The translations under genes were made by a program, and so were the position numbers. Positions 23,529-34,310 of a stretch of 64,000 nucleotides of DNA are shown here, in pieces; the stretch's first letter is position 1, and the number at the start of each line of letters is the position of its first letter. This DNA comes from Lindgomyces ingoldianus (lineage: Eukaryota; Ascomycota; Dothideomycetes; Pleosporales; Lindgomycetaceae), in the NCBI RefSeq assembly GCF_010093535.1, contig NW_022985168.1, positions 1,452,537 to 1,516,536 on the forward strand, in the 5' to 3' direction. The notes beneath the pieces were generated by a model. That model had not been told where the DNA came from. It saw only the letters and a list, made by a program, of their open reading frames with translations, and made no database searches.

Positions 23529-24475
23529 CTAAACGTTCTCGAGGACCTGCTCCTTGAACTCCCGTTCGATCTAAGCATAGTTATTAGCATTTGTGTGCAT
23601 CGAGAATGGTAACAGCAGCTGCTCACCTTCTGTCCCTGGTCATCAGCGCTTGACTCGCCATGGAGACCAAGAAGAGCACCCAAGTCAAACTTTGGTGCCT
23701 TGAGGAGCTTGACCTTTCGCACGTGGACCTGAGCTGATTTAGCAGGGTTCATGCAAGTCATATATGTACCAGCATACGTTCTGAAGGGGGTAGATGCCCT
23801 GAGCAGCCTTCTCGATTTCACGACCAATGACTTCTGGAATGAGCTTCTGTGTTAACTGTGCCAATGTGCACGAGCTAGCCTCCCGTGTCATGATCTCCGT
23901 CATCTTCTTCCGGATCGACCTAATCTGGGACGAAGCAGCGTACGTCGTCTTCTTGATCTGGTTCGGCCTCCGCTTGGTGAAAGCGATGGCGAAGAGGCGG
24001 AGGAGGTAGTCATCGGTAGTCTTGACAACAACGTTGGCCTCGATGAGGGTTTGCCATTTGCGGACGAGCGAGCGGAGCTTGTCGGAGGTGAAGTCGAGGC
24101 CGTGGAAGTTGGTCAGGCAGTTCTTGCCCTGGACCTCGTCGACTCGCAGCTTGACTTTGCGGAAGGCATGGTCTTCGTCTTTCTGGAGATCGGCGAGCGA
24201 GACTTCGAATATCCGGCCCTTGAGGGCATCATTTGCGTTTTTCAGACCCGTGGTTCGGTTGACGAGGGTTTTGCCGACACTGCGAGAGGATTCTTGTTAG
24301 AATGCAGCCTATTGCGACGAATCTGTGAAGATAATTGAGGTGGGGGCTCTTACTCGCGGATCTGGAAAGTTCCTGGGGCCTTGACGTTGTACCAGTCTTT
24401 CTTCGCGAAGGTGTCGGTCTTCTTCTTAAGACCCTTTTTTCCCTTGGAAAGGCGCTTGTTCTTGCCGACAGCCAT
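23529..24475 (-). CDS. RPS1: 40S ribosomal protein eS1 (S3Ae / Rps1)
   Basis: Four exons, complement(23529..23570, 23627..23728, 23778..24279, 24354..24475), 255 residues, the normal length. It begins [19 protein letters not shown] and continues [119 protein letters not shown] and [20 protein letters not shown]. It ends [13 protein letters not shown]. It is a structural component of the small cytosolic ribosomal subunit near the mRNA exit. The frame, splice sites and ending leave little doubt. The upstream region carries three CACGTG cores (separate entry). Confidence 0.97.
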
Positions 24476-24590
24476 GATTGCGACGTGGGTGTTGAGGCGT
24501 CGCTGGTCGAGGGCGTGAGATGTCGTCGGAGGTCAAATTCGAAATTGGTGCAGGTGTGGATTTCCTCGCTTGAGAGCACGGTCCACTACA

Positions 24591-24750
24591 TCACGTGTTC
24601 GGTAAAATCTCGGCGAAGGATCTTCCCCAACGATCACAACAATGTCTTGGCTTCAACACGATGGATACACTTGACGAAGGCATGCATCGCACGTGATTGT
24701 TTCTAATCTGCTTGTTCATACATCATTCATTACTATGGTATCACACGTGA
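24591..24750. promoter_or_regulatory. Cluster of three CACGTG E-box cores upstream of eS1
   Basis: Seen directly: TCACGTG at 24591-24597, CACGTGA at 24690-24696 and CACGTGA at 24744-24750, all 116-275 bases upstream of the eS1 start codon. CACGTG is bound by bHLH factors such as Cbf1, which is known to control ribosomal protein genes in some ascomycetes (for example Candida albicans). A role here is inference. Confidence 0.5.
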
Positions 24751-25266
24751 TGCCCGCTGAACGCTAGATGGAGCACGCTTTTCCCTCCTCCAAGAACGCC
24801 CTATGAGGACACGCCCCTCTATTCCTTCATTCCTATCCCGAACGACTTCGCCGCTCTCACGCGACTGCTGTTCATCCTTTGACAGGCACGGCAACTGGAC
24901 ATAGTCCTGCCCCTGAGCCTTGCAGATGCCCCACGCAGGATGGATGCTCCAGCCTCGACGTCGTTCAATGACGTTGACGTTGCCTTCACCTGACGCTTTC
25001 CAGGAGCCAGCGCAGTTCCTTCGTCCAGTTCTACTCGACGAGATGTGTCTTAGCCTCCTTTATGCGCTCGCAGTCACTTGATAGCTGCGCCTCTCGCTCT
25101 CGGTGGAATGTTGCCCCAACGGCGGCTGCCTTCTCGGAAACATGGTGTAGCCTTCCCTAGCAGGAATCGTGGAGTGGTACGGTAGGTTTTGGGTATTTTT
25201 ATAATAGCGCCTTTCTTTTGCTCTTCCTCATTCATTCACCACTTCCGTCCGGAACCAGCTCTGCCG

Positions 25267-25772
25267 TCATGTCTTGACAGCTGTATGCTCTCGATGTTGG
25301 CTTTCGTATGGGTTCTGAGTTGCACAGAACTTCTCAAAGTCAGGAAAGCTGATGTATCCGTCTGGAAGAGTGTCAGCTTCGGTGGAATTCAAGCTGGTGT
25401 TGGGCCTGAGTGCTGCCTACCCTGTTTCTTGTACTGCCTGACGTATCGAGCACTCTCACTTCTCCAAACAGCTGGTCTCTCCGGGGTGTACAGTGGACTC
25501 GAGTGTGTTTCAGTAGGTCTTGATGATGCTATTGGACTTGATACTGGAGTCTCTCCCTTTGGAGACGTAGGATGAGAGGCGACCTTTGCGAGAAGGGCCG
25601 AAGCCTTGGTGGGACTTCCTGAGCCAGAGTCTCTTCGAGTTGCTACTGGAGCATGGGTTGTGAGGCAAGGCGAGGAGACGGTTGATGGGGTCAGAGGCGG
25701 TCGACGGCTGCCTGATCTGGAGTGTTGAGGTGCTTGTGTAGGAAGCGAGACGTAGTACTTGTTGTTTGCCAT
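25267..25772 (-). CDS. Small uncharacterised protein with C-terminal DGYISFPDFEKFC motif
   Basis: Two exons, complement(25267..25361, 25421..25772), 148 residues; the 59-base intron (donor GTAGGC, acceptor CCAG) joins QYKKQ to DGYISFPDFEKFCATQ in phase. The first 100 residues are Ser/Pro/Thr/Arg-rich and look disordered (SRSGSRRPPLTPSTVSSP, SPTKASALLAKVASHPTSPK). An ordered stretch follows: AVWRSESARYVRQYKKQDGY. The protein ends ESQHREHTAVKT. There is no signal peptide or membrane helix. I do not recognise the family; DGYISFPDFEKF looks superficially like half of an EF-hand loop but lacks the full calcium pattern. Compositional contrast and a clean intron argue for a real gene. Confidence 0.6.
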
Positions 25773-28700
25773 ATTGAATACCGAATGCCAATGTTGATTC
25801 TCTTTGGGCTATTGAATTGAATGTATGTGTGCGTAGGAAGTGAACTGACAAGAACAGCAGAGGACATAGAAGAGGTAGTAGTAATAATGACCTCCGCGCC
25901 GGCGCCCGGACGCCATTCACCCCAGACTTCCACATCCGGAAACGCCTCTGCAAAAGCCCTCAGGCCAGGAACCCCCTGTCGGTGGGCGCTGCATAAGCAG
26001 CCGGGGCCTGCCTCCCCACTTGGACGTCTTGGACTTCCTTCGAGGCCCATGTTGCATGCGAAAATGCACGCCGCCAAAAAAACGTGGACCGTTTAAAAAA
26101 CACGCAGGTCGCCAGCTGCGCTGTCATCCGTTCATACGCCTGACTCGCCCTCAGCCGACCACACACGACCACTTCAGTCTCTTTGTTGCGGCCCTCGCTC
26201 TGCTGCAGGCGTGAGCTGGCCACGGCAGAAACCAGGAAAATAGCAAAAACAGCCACCGCGCTCACAGCCAGAGTCATCAGTGCACTAAAGCGCCCTGAAA
26301 TGGCCTTTGTATCCAGCGAATCTGGGAAAGGTGGCAGGATGGTGGCAAGACACCCCTGATTGGCAAAGCCCTCGTTCTTCGGGAGTGCGGGTTCCAATGC
26401 GGCGGGGTCACGCCTGGCAATCGTCGAATCGACGGTTGGAGGCTGCATTCAACAAATGCATCCGTCATGGATGCGAAGCCACAGCCTTCCCTGGAATCCC
26501 TTCAGGTCCTGGAAGTTGGCGGGAGTGACCCGGACGAGAGTGGGGAACTTGGGATGCCTCCTGCTGCCCTTATCCTTTATCGATAGGGTGCAGCATCGCT
26601 TGTGCGACTGAGATGGGATGATGTCTGCGAGCCTCCTTTCATCCACAGATTCTTCCCATTCGCCGTTGCGTCGAAGGCTTCCATCTGGCGGGTATGTCTC
26701 TGCCTGCATGTTTTCGGTACTTACATTCACAACCCTCCAGCTCCATCCCATCCCGACCGGCAACGAGTAACCTCGGATCAAGCTTACCAAAATTTCAGCC
26801 AGGAACTCTCCCGCTCGTCATCTATCACTGCCGTCTCACGCCCTCCGGACCACCCTTCAATCTGACTTCGGCTTTCGAGCCTTCGTGCATCGGTTCTTGC
26901 AACGATTAAGCGATGGCCACGTACCGGGCGGGACTGTCCGCCCCTCCCTCACGAGTAGAAGACTCTCCCGACTTATCTCAACCCTCTTCCGTCTCACCAT
27001 CTCATCATCACTCGCGGCTTTAATACTAACCAGTACGAAACACTTAACGCGCTTTGTGCAGCTCTGACTCGTGACTTGCCTCACTATGAGCCCCACATAG
27101 CCTTGCAAGGTATCCTGAGGCCTGGCTCGTGATATTTCATAGTGTTACTCCTCTCCTCAGCTCTCATGCTCACTGAGCGGGGCGGAAGGCAAGGCTACAT
27201 TTTCTGCCTCACATCTATTCCACAAACTCCATACGCCGCATTACGAATTCAATCCTTCTACTCGGCTCCACATACCACGCACTAACCGATAGACCATCCA
27301 CATCCTCGCTCCTCTCTAATTAAGTTCTACTCGACCGACAACAATGCCTGTACGGTACATGGAGGTATTTGCACATCCAGTGTGCGTGCCGGATGCAGGA
27401 GCCCGAGAGCTAAACTAGAATATGCCATGCTGCCCAGTCGATGAGAGCTTCTAATGTATTCCCATGTATCTGGACCTGTGCAGCGGTTAAGGTTATCTTG
27501 GAGCAGATAGACCGACAACCGCCGAGCTGACGCTCCTAGAACGCCTACCCTCCTTCCATGCGTCCCAGCGCTCCATCCCTCCCAGACATTCCGTCCTTTA
27601 CAATTCGTATTATTATTATTGATGGCGTCCATTTCCGCCCTCAACACCGATATCTCCTTAGCACCATCAACAAACACGTACGTAAATATGCAGTGCAACC
27701 AACCTGTCACCCCAACACTACATCTAGTACACCCACATCATCATCCTTAGCATCCTCAAAACCCCTCGGCCCCTCAGCCCCTCAACCCCTCCCCAGCCCT
27801 AGCTTGCTCACTCTTCTCGCCTTTCCCTCAGCACAGCAGCCTAAGAAAAAAAATCCCCGCAGCTGTCGCAAAAAGATGCGACTGATGTCCAGACAAACAC
27901 CGCAGATCCGGATGCCGATCCTAGGAAGTAATCAACGCCGATCCCACCCGAAATGAGAAAATCATTTCTCTCTACCGAATGTAAATCCAGCGGCTGGCAG
28001 GCATTAGCAAGATTTGCGCCAGTATCTAGACTGGATTAGACCACACGCGCAGAGAAGGGTGCTCTCGAGCAGGGTAGGGGAGAGACATTGTGGACTCCGC
28101 TTGAGGGAGTCCGAAGCAGTTCAGTCCACCCTCCGACTCGCTGCTCACGTGCACTGGAAAGCTAGCCAGCCTTAGACCTTTCGTACAAATACTATACATC
28201 CCGGATCTACACGCACACTAAAGTCCACCAGACATCCCTCCAACTATACATTTCCGGCCAAGATCCAGGCCAAGTCATGACCAGCCAGGCCAAGCGAGCC
28301 GCTCCGGTGCTCCTGAGAAGCCTAAGGGTTTGAAGAAGAACGTACTCCACACTATCATGTCATGCGACATCCCCAGACGTCTAAGGCGGGAATGTAGGCT
28401 TCTAAGGCTAAGTAAGCGGTAAGGCGGAGATATATCGCAAGGAGATGCTAGATATGCGTATGCCAGATGATGGATGACTGGATCTTTCTTCTACTTCTTC
28501 TGCTTCTTCTGCTGCCGCCGCCGCTGCTGTGTGAGTCGAGCTAAAGACGCAATGCAGCAGCAGGAGGGACGCGCTTCTGTGCAACGTGTGCTCACACGAT
28601 GCTGCGGCTAAGCGTGAGAATGGGAACAGAGTTCGGAAATATGGGAGCATGACTTGAAAGCGAAGAATCAGGTGCGATGTGGAGAGTGAGCGAGCGTGGG

Positions 28701-29093
28701 ACGACATTATCGTGGGGTAGGCAGGCAGGCAGGCAGCAGTATTTCGAGCGTGGGAGCTGGAGCTGGAGCTGAATAACTCCGGGAGTCTGAAATAGGACAC
28801 TGCGTGTGGCATTACACCGGTCTCGTAAGTGGCGCATAGTTGAGTGGTCGAGTTGGCAGCTCTGCTCGGGACGAAGATGTCGCGGAAAAAGCAACCTTTT
28901 GATCCCCAAAACCTAAAAACCCACATAAATCACCGCGGGAAAGACAGATCAGTGGTTCATCTATCTTTTTTTTGCGTGCTCCAAATTGCTTCTTATCAGT
29001 CTGTCTGTTCCGTGGGATGTGGGTTGGCCCGCGGCTGAAGAGCGCCATACAAAATTATCGATGGAGTCGCCCAATACCAACCTGCAGATACAT
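25773..29093. other. Long intergenic region without a supported gene
   Basis: About 3.3 kb with many short frames. The longest are at 25960-26448 (minus, 162 codons, one hydrophobic segment), 28408-28926 (minus, with trinucleotide-derived Ala/Glu runs at about 28490-28530) and 27558-27956 (plus). None shows a family signature. There is a CAGG/CAGG short tract near 28715-28735. No tRNA or rRNA was recognised. Confidence 0.4.
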
Positions 29094-31463
29094 TCAGGCA
29101 GGAATCTCCCGTTCCTCCAGGCCATGTATTTGCATTACCGAGCGCAGCTTCGCAGCGACTCGTTCACTGGTGCGCGCAACGGCGTACAGCACAGAAATCA
29201 TGCTTAAAAGAAGAGGCCCATCCAATTGCAAACAACAATTTCCTGTACCGAGCTCAGATGACCATTTTCCCTCCGTTCGTCGCCCTGTCGCCCCAATAAC
29301 ACCATCGCTCAATGCTATGATTGGAGTCAGCATTTCTTGAATCGCGCGAATAAAATCTGAGATAAGGGGCAGAGGTGGATGGCGTACGTCAATGTCCTCC
29401 CAGCCACGGCCTTTCACGTTCGATAGCTCCTCCATCGTCGGCACGTAGCCTGTCGTAACTGCGAGAATTTTCATCCGTCAGCGGTCTTAAGACACTCCAT
29501 GCACGCCATAGAACTAGCTGTTAGGATGGGGTTGGTTGGCCCGCTGGAAGGTTAGGCTTCTGCAGTCGCAGAGAAAGACCACAACAGGAATGCTGATGCT
29601 GATCCTTCGGGGAGCAGAAAGAATGAATTAGTGGGATGACTGATGGCGGACTTACAGTAGCCGGCATGGATTTTGGCGTCGATCTCGACGCGGCTATCCT
29701 CCGGAATCATCTCTTCTGGAATCGGGACGCGTTCGTGGATCGGGATACCTTGCTCGACGATCGCGTCATGCTTCATGCTGCAACCCCCGTCAGTATGGGG
29801 ATGGGTACAGTACGTCTAGGGTACAAAGGTAGGCGAGAAGCGGGGAAGAACAAACTGCTGCCAGCAGTGGATAATAGTAATTGCAGAGACGAGACTTACT
29901 TAGACATAGAGAGCATCCGGTCAATCTTGGTAATACCTAGCCAATGAAGAATCTGCGGTGGTGTGATGGTCAGTAATAGTTCGACAGGTATAAGATACAG
30001 GCGATTTCCAACACCCAATCCACCGTCCATACGGATGTGGGACAGATAGACTTACATCCGGCATTAGGGCTTGGAATCGCATGTCCTTGACTCCAGCAAT
30101 ATTCTCCGTGCGTTTGAAATACTCGCTGGCCCTGTCATCCCCTCTCTTCCTTGCATTGTATACGAGGTATTTAGTCACCTCACCCAGGGCTCGGCCTTCT
30201 TTGCGGAAATAGATGACGACGCCGCTGCCGCCTTTCTGGGCTTCCTTGACGGCCTCCTCGACGCCGAAAATGAGGTATGGTCGGCAGGTGCAGATATCAG
30301 ATCCGAACACGTCGCTGCCGTTACACTCATCGTGAACGCGGAGGGCAAGGCGGACATTCGGATCAGCCATCTTTGCCGGATCACCGAAGATGTAGACAGT
30401 AAGACCACCAATTGGGGGTAGGAATAGTTTGATATCGTGACGGGTGATGAGTTCTGGATACGAGCCTCCGGTCTCTTCGAAAAGCGATCGACGGAGAGTG
30501 CCCTCATCTAAATCAATATCAGTTTATCCTTGCGCCAAACTTTCAACCCTTGGACCACTTACCAATACCAAACCTCTCAGCCACTCCAGGTAAGTACCAT
30601 ACGGGTTCCACGGCGACTTTCGTCACAGCAAGCTCTCCAGTCTCGTTCACGCAAATCTTGCCATCTGGTACGAGTCGGCCCTTTTGCACGCTGGTCTCCA
30701 ACTCGGGAAGTTTCATGTGCGCTCGGGTGACGGCAATAGTTGGCCTGATTTCGATATCTTCTTTCTGTATTGTGTCCTTGAATAGCCAGGGAGCAAGATG
30801 GCCCAACGGATCCATAGCCACAATCTTCTTCTTGTCGCTCCATTGCGGGAATGGCCCGATGTTGGCTGCAGGTTCGGTGTTAGTGAAGTCTGGCTTGTGG
30901 TCGACATCGAGGTTCTTGCTAGCTACGGCAAGAGCATGGTAGATGGAATATGAGCCCCCATGAGCACCAATAGCTAAGATATGTCAGTGACGTTACAAAA
31001 CACATATATCTATTAAATACTTACCATTACGCCGACGGATCGTACTAGGATGCCTCGACACCACAACTGGACCTCTCACGTTCGGATCCATATGACCCCA
31101 ATCCATAGGCAAAGGGTCAACACCAGCTTGGCCAGGGTACGAGGTCAAAATGATCTTTGATATCTTTGCAGAGCTCGACCGACGAGGAGAAGTTTCAACA
31201 TTGGCTGGCGGTTGATCATACTGTTGACTAACAGCTTCTACGGTCTTCTCAGACTCCACTTCCTTCACCTTCCCCGTGGGTGAGACGCCATTAGAACCTC
31301 CGCCCGCGGCTCCATCCTTTAACTGTTTGACTCCCGCCAACATGTTTACACGCCCGTTGATAGTGTCAACGGCAGATACAAGCTGGGTGTGGTCCTTCTG
31401 CAGCGTCCTCATCCCCTCCAGGATCTCTTTGAGAAGAGCATCACTTGAGCTTTCAGTAGACAT
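29094..31463 (-). CDS. URC1: GTP cyclohydrolase II-like protein of uracil catabolism (URC1 / urg1 family)
   Basis: Six exons, complement(29094..29458, 29656..29777, 29900..29952, 30056..30507, 30563..30973, 31025..31463), all in phase, 613 residues. The start has a helical region (LLKEILEGMRTLQKDHTQLV) and a polar linker. The core begins KIILTSYPGQAGVDPLPMDW and contains AIGAHGGSYSIYHALAVASK and WSDKKKIVAMDPLGHLAPW. The GTP cyclohydrolase II-like zinc site follows, HDECNGSDVFGSDICTCRPY (Cys-x10-Cys-x-Cys), with the catalytic-type VVIYFRKEGRALGEVTKYL. DILHWLGITKIDRMLSMSN and the junction AGYFTTGYVPTMEELSNVKG support the last two exons. Family role: an early step of pyrimidine-ring degradation through the URC pathway. 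The final about 90 residues after KGRGWEDID are unlike the family and may be an unrecognised intron or extension. The UPRT gene lies 1.5 kb upstream on the same strand. Confidence 0.9.
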
Positions 31464-32029
31464 GGATTGTTTGCAAAGCTTTCAAGCAAATGACAAAGAA
31501 ACAACCCCGAAGCAATACGAATGCGTGAGATCTAAGGTGATTGCTCCGCCAGATTCCGCCACGAATGCAAGACAAAGCGCCGCTGGATGTCGATATGGAT
31601 GAAAGTGGAGAAGCGCAATGATATGAGGTAAATGTGAAGGAGACAATGTAGGGGGAATTGCTGACGGCTGCTTGATTTATATGTGGGTGCAGGGGCCAGA
31701 AAACAGGTGAATAGAGGGGTTGAAGGTTAGAAGAGGGAAGGGGAACGACGGGCGGTGGAGAGTGATGGCTGACCTTGGGCGTGCCGATCGTTGATTGGTG
31801 CCGCTTATCGACGCTTTGGGCAGCTGCCAGGGCGGTGTGAAATCTTGGCATCGGAGCTCCCCATAGGTTCACTTGCATTCGCGTGTGTGCAGCTCCAGAA
31901 CTTCAAAACCCATCGCATCAAGACTCGCATCGTCGTAAACCCACAACCCACCCAACTCTTCGCAAGCTCTTCACACTGCACTAGCGCATTCAAATCCCCG
32001 ACCGTTGCAACTGTTTGTGCGCCATCAAT
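31464..32029. other. Divergent promoter region URC1 / ELF1
   Basis: No supported gene. The 566 bases separate the URC1 start (minus) from the ELF1 start (plus) and probably hold both promoters. Confidence 0.5.
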
Positions 32030-32584
32030 ATGGTTATTTTGTCCCGCTTCCCCCCGCTCTGGCCTACAGCCTGACGATATCTAGGGGAAACGCAAGAAGT
32101 CTTCGAAGAAAGCACCCGGGCCCAAGAGGGTAATTACCCCACCCATCCTTCCTGCACCGACAAATCTGATATATTTGGCAGAAGGAGAAGCTTCCCACGA
32201 CGTTCCAGTGCCTGTTCTGCAATCACGAGAACTCTGTCTCAGTCACAATCGACAAGAAGTCCGGCGTCGGCAACCTACATTGCAAGGTGTGCGGTCAAAC
32301 GTTCCAAACAAACATTAACTGTACGTGGCGAACTCGAAGTGGCCAAAGGAGGAGCTGATGCTGAGGTAGACCTTTCTGCGCCCGTTGATGTCTACGCCGA
32401 CTGGATCGATGCCTGCGACGCCGTTGCGAAGGAAGCTTCGGGCGGCGCGACCGGAAAATCTTTGAACCGCGCCGGAGCACTCCCTCGGCGCAATGCTGCA
32501 GCGGAAGAAGGCGAAGGTCAGGGGGATGACTTTATTGTCGATGATGAGCTGGACGCCGAGGGCGAGTACGCGGACGACGAGTGA
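32030..32584 (+). CDS. ELF1: Transcription elongation factor Elf1 (zinc-ribbon)
   Basis: Four exons, join(32030..32032, 32085..32129, 32182..32320, 32370..32584), 133 residues. After the start comes the basic [15 protein letters not shown] tail. The zinc ribbon has [12 protein letters not shown] and [17 protein letters not shown], so the four Cys are C-x2-C and C-x2-C. Then come [20 protein letters not shown] and an acidic C-terminus ([19 protein letters not shown]), as in fungal members. Exon 1 would be only the ATG codon, followed by an intron with a weak donor (GTTATT) but a good CTGAC branch. I inferred it because the second exon has an in-frame stop just upstream of GKRKK. Family role: binds elongating RNA polymerase II and helps passage through chromatin in the nucleus. 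It lies between the two uracil genes. Confidence 0.9.
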
Positions 32585-32999
32585 TTTATTCATGGACTAT
32601 TGGTGTGTTCCGACTATCTTCATGCATATAGGGTCACGTTCAGGCAGGCAGTACTTTGGCGTTTTGGGAAATACCAGGGTCTATCGGAGATTCACCACGT
32701 TTGTCAGAAATATTGCAATCGAACAGGACTAAAGTCCTTCATTTCATTGTTATGCCGACTGCACTGGCAGCGACTTCCCCACACCGAATTCCAAGATATC
32801 TATCTGGTATTTACTCATTCAACTTATGTCTTTAGGCTTTGACATAAATGGCCAACATCCATACATCCGGGAATCGAGATGTCCCTCGGCCCTAGATCGC
32901 TTTACATGGTATAGAAGCGGTCACCAAAATCTCCGAGGCCAGGGACGATGTAGCTGCGTGCACAGGTCAACGGAACGAATATCATTTCAAGGGACAGTC
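32585..32999. other. Short convergent intergenic region ELF1 / UPRT
   Basis: The 3' flanks of two convergent genes; short frames only and no supported gene or clear terminator motif. Confidence 0.5.
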
Positions 33000-33791
<792 letters not shown>

Positions 33792-34310
33792 ATTGGCGAG
33801 GTTATGGATCTTGTGAATAGAGGGGAGCTCTGTGGGGGCTTAGAGCGCTTTTATATAGAGACAAGGAGCCAATCGTACACAGCTGAGGCCAAAACCCAAG
33901 TATGGACATAAACACAGCGACCGCCCGGTGAAACTTTTAGGAAGGAGGTGAAGGACAGTGCACAAGGGCGTTCCAGGCCAGACTCGTGATCATCGGGGAA
34001 CTCCATCACTACCAGAAGAAGACGCCTTTCCACATTTGGCGATAACGTGGGCTTGGCAAAGGAGCATTGCGCCCAGCCACAGTAGCAGGTTCGTCATTGC
34101 TTGATGCAGCCGCCCGCCAAAACACCGAAACATAAACACTCCCCTCTCACATCCCATGCGCCCGTGTTCACCACGTCAGCTAATCTCGATCGCTCTTCCT
34201 CGGATAGTTTCTGTGCTCTTCGCCTCTCGCCCACACCTCCCGTCTATTGTGCATAAGATGCGCGTCTGAGCCATTTCCCCGATACCTTCTCACAAACCTT
34301 CGGGTTCCTC
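33792..34310. other. Divergent promoter region UPRT / WAPL
   Basis: 519 bases between two divergent start codons; no gene supported. Confidence 0.5.

Noticed and set aside
25960..26448. 162-codon minus frame with one hydrophobic segment
   Set aside because: No family signature, odd composition after the hydrophobic part, and no splice context; chance cannot be excluded.
28408..28926. 172-codon minus frame
   Set aside because: It is driven by CTT/CTG trinucleotide tracts and has no recognisable domain.
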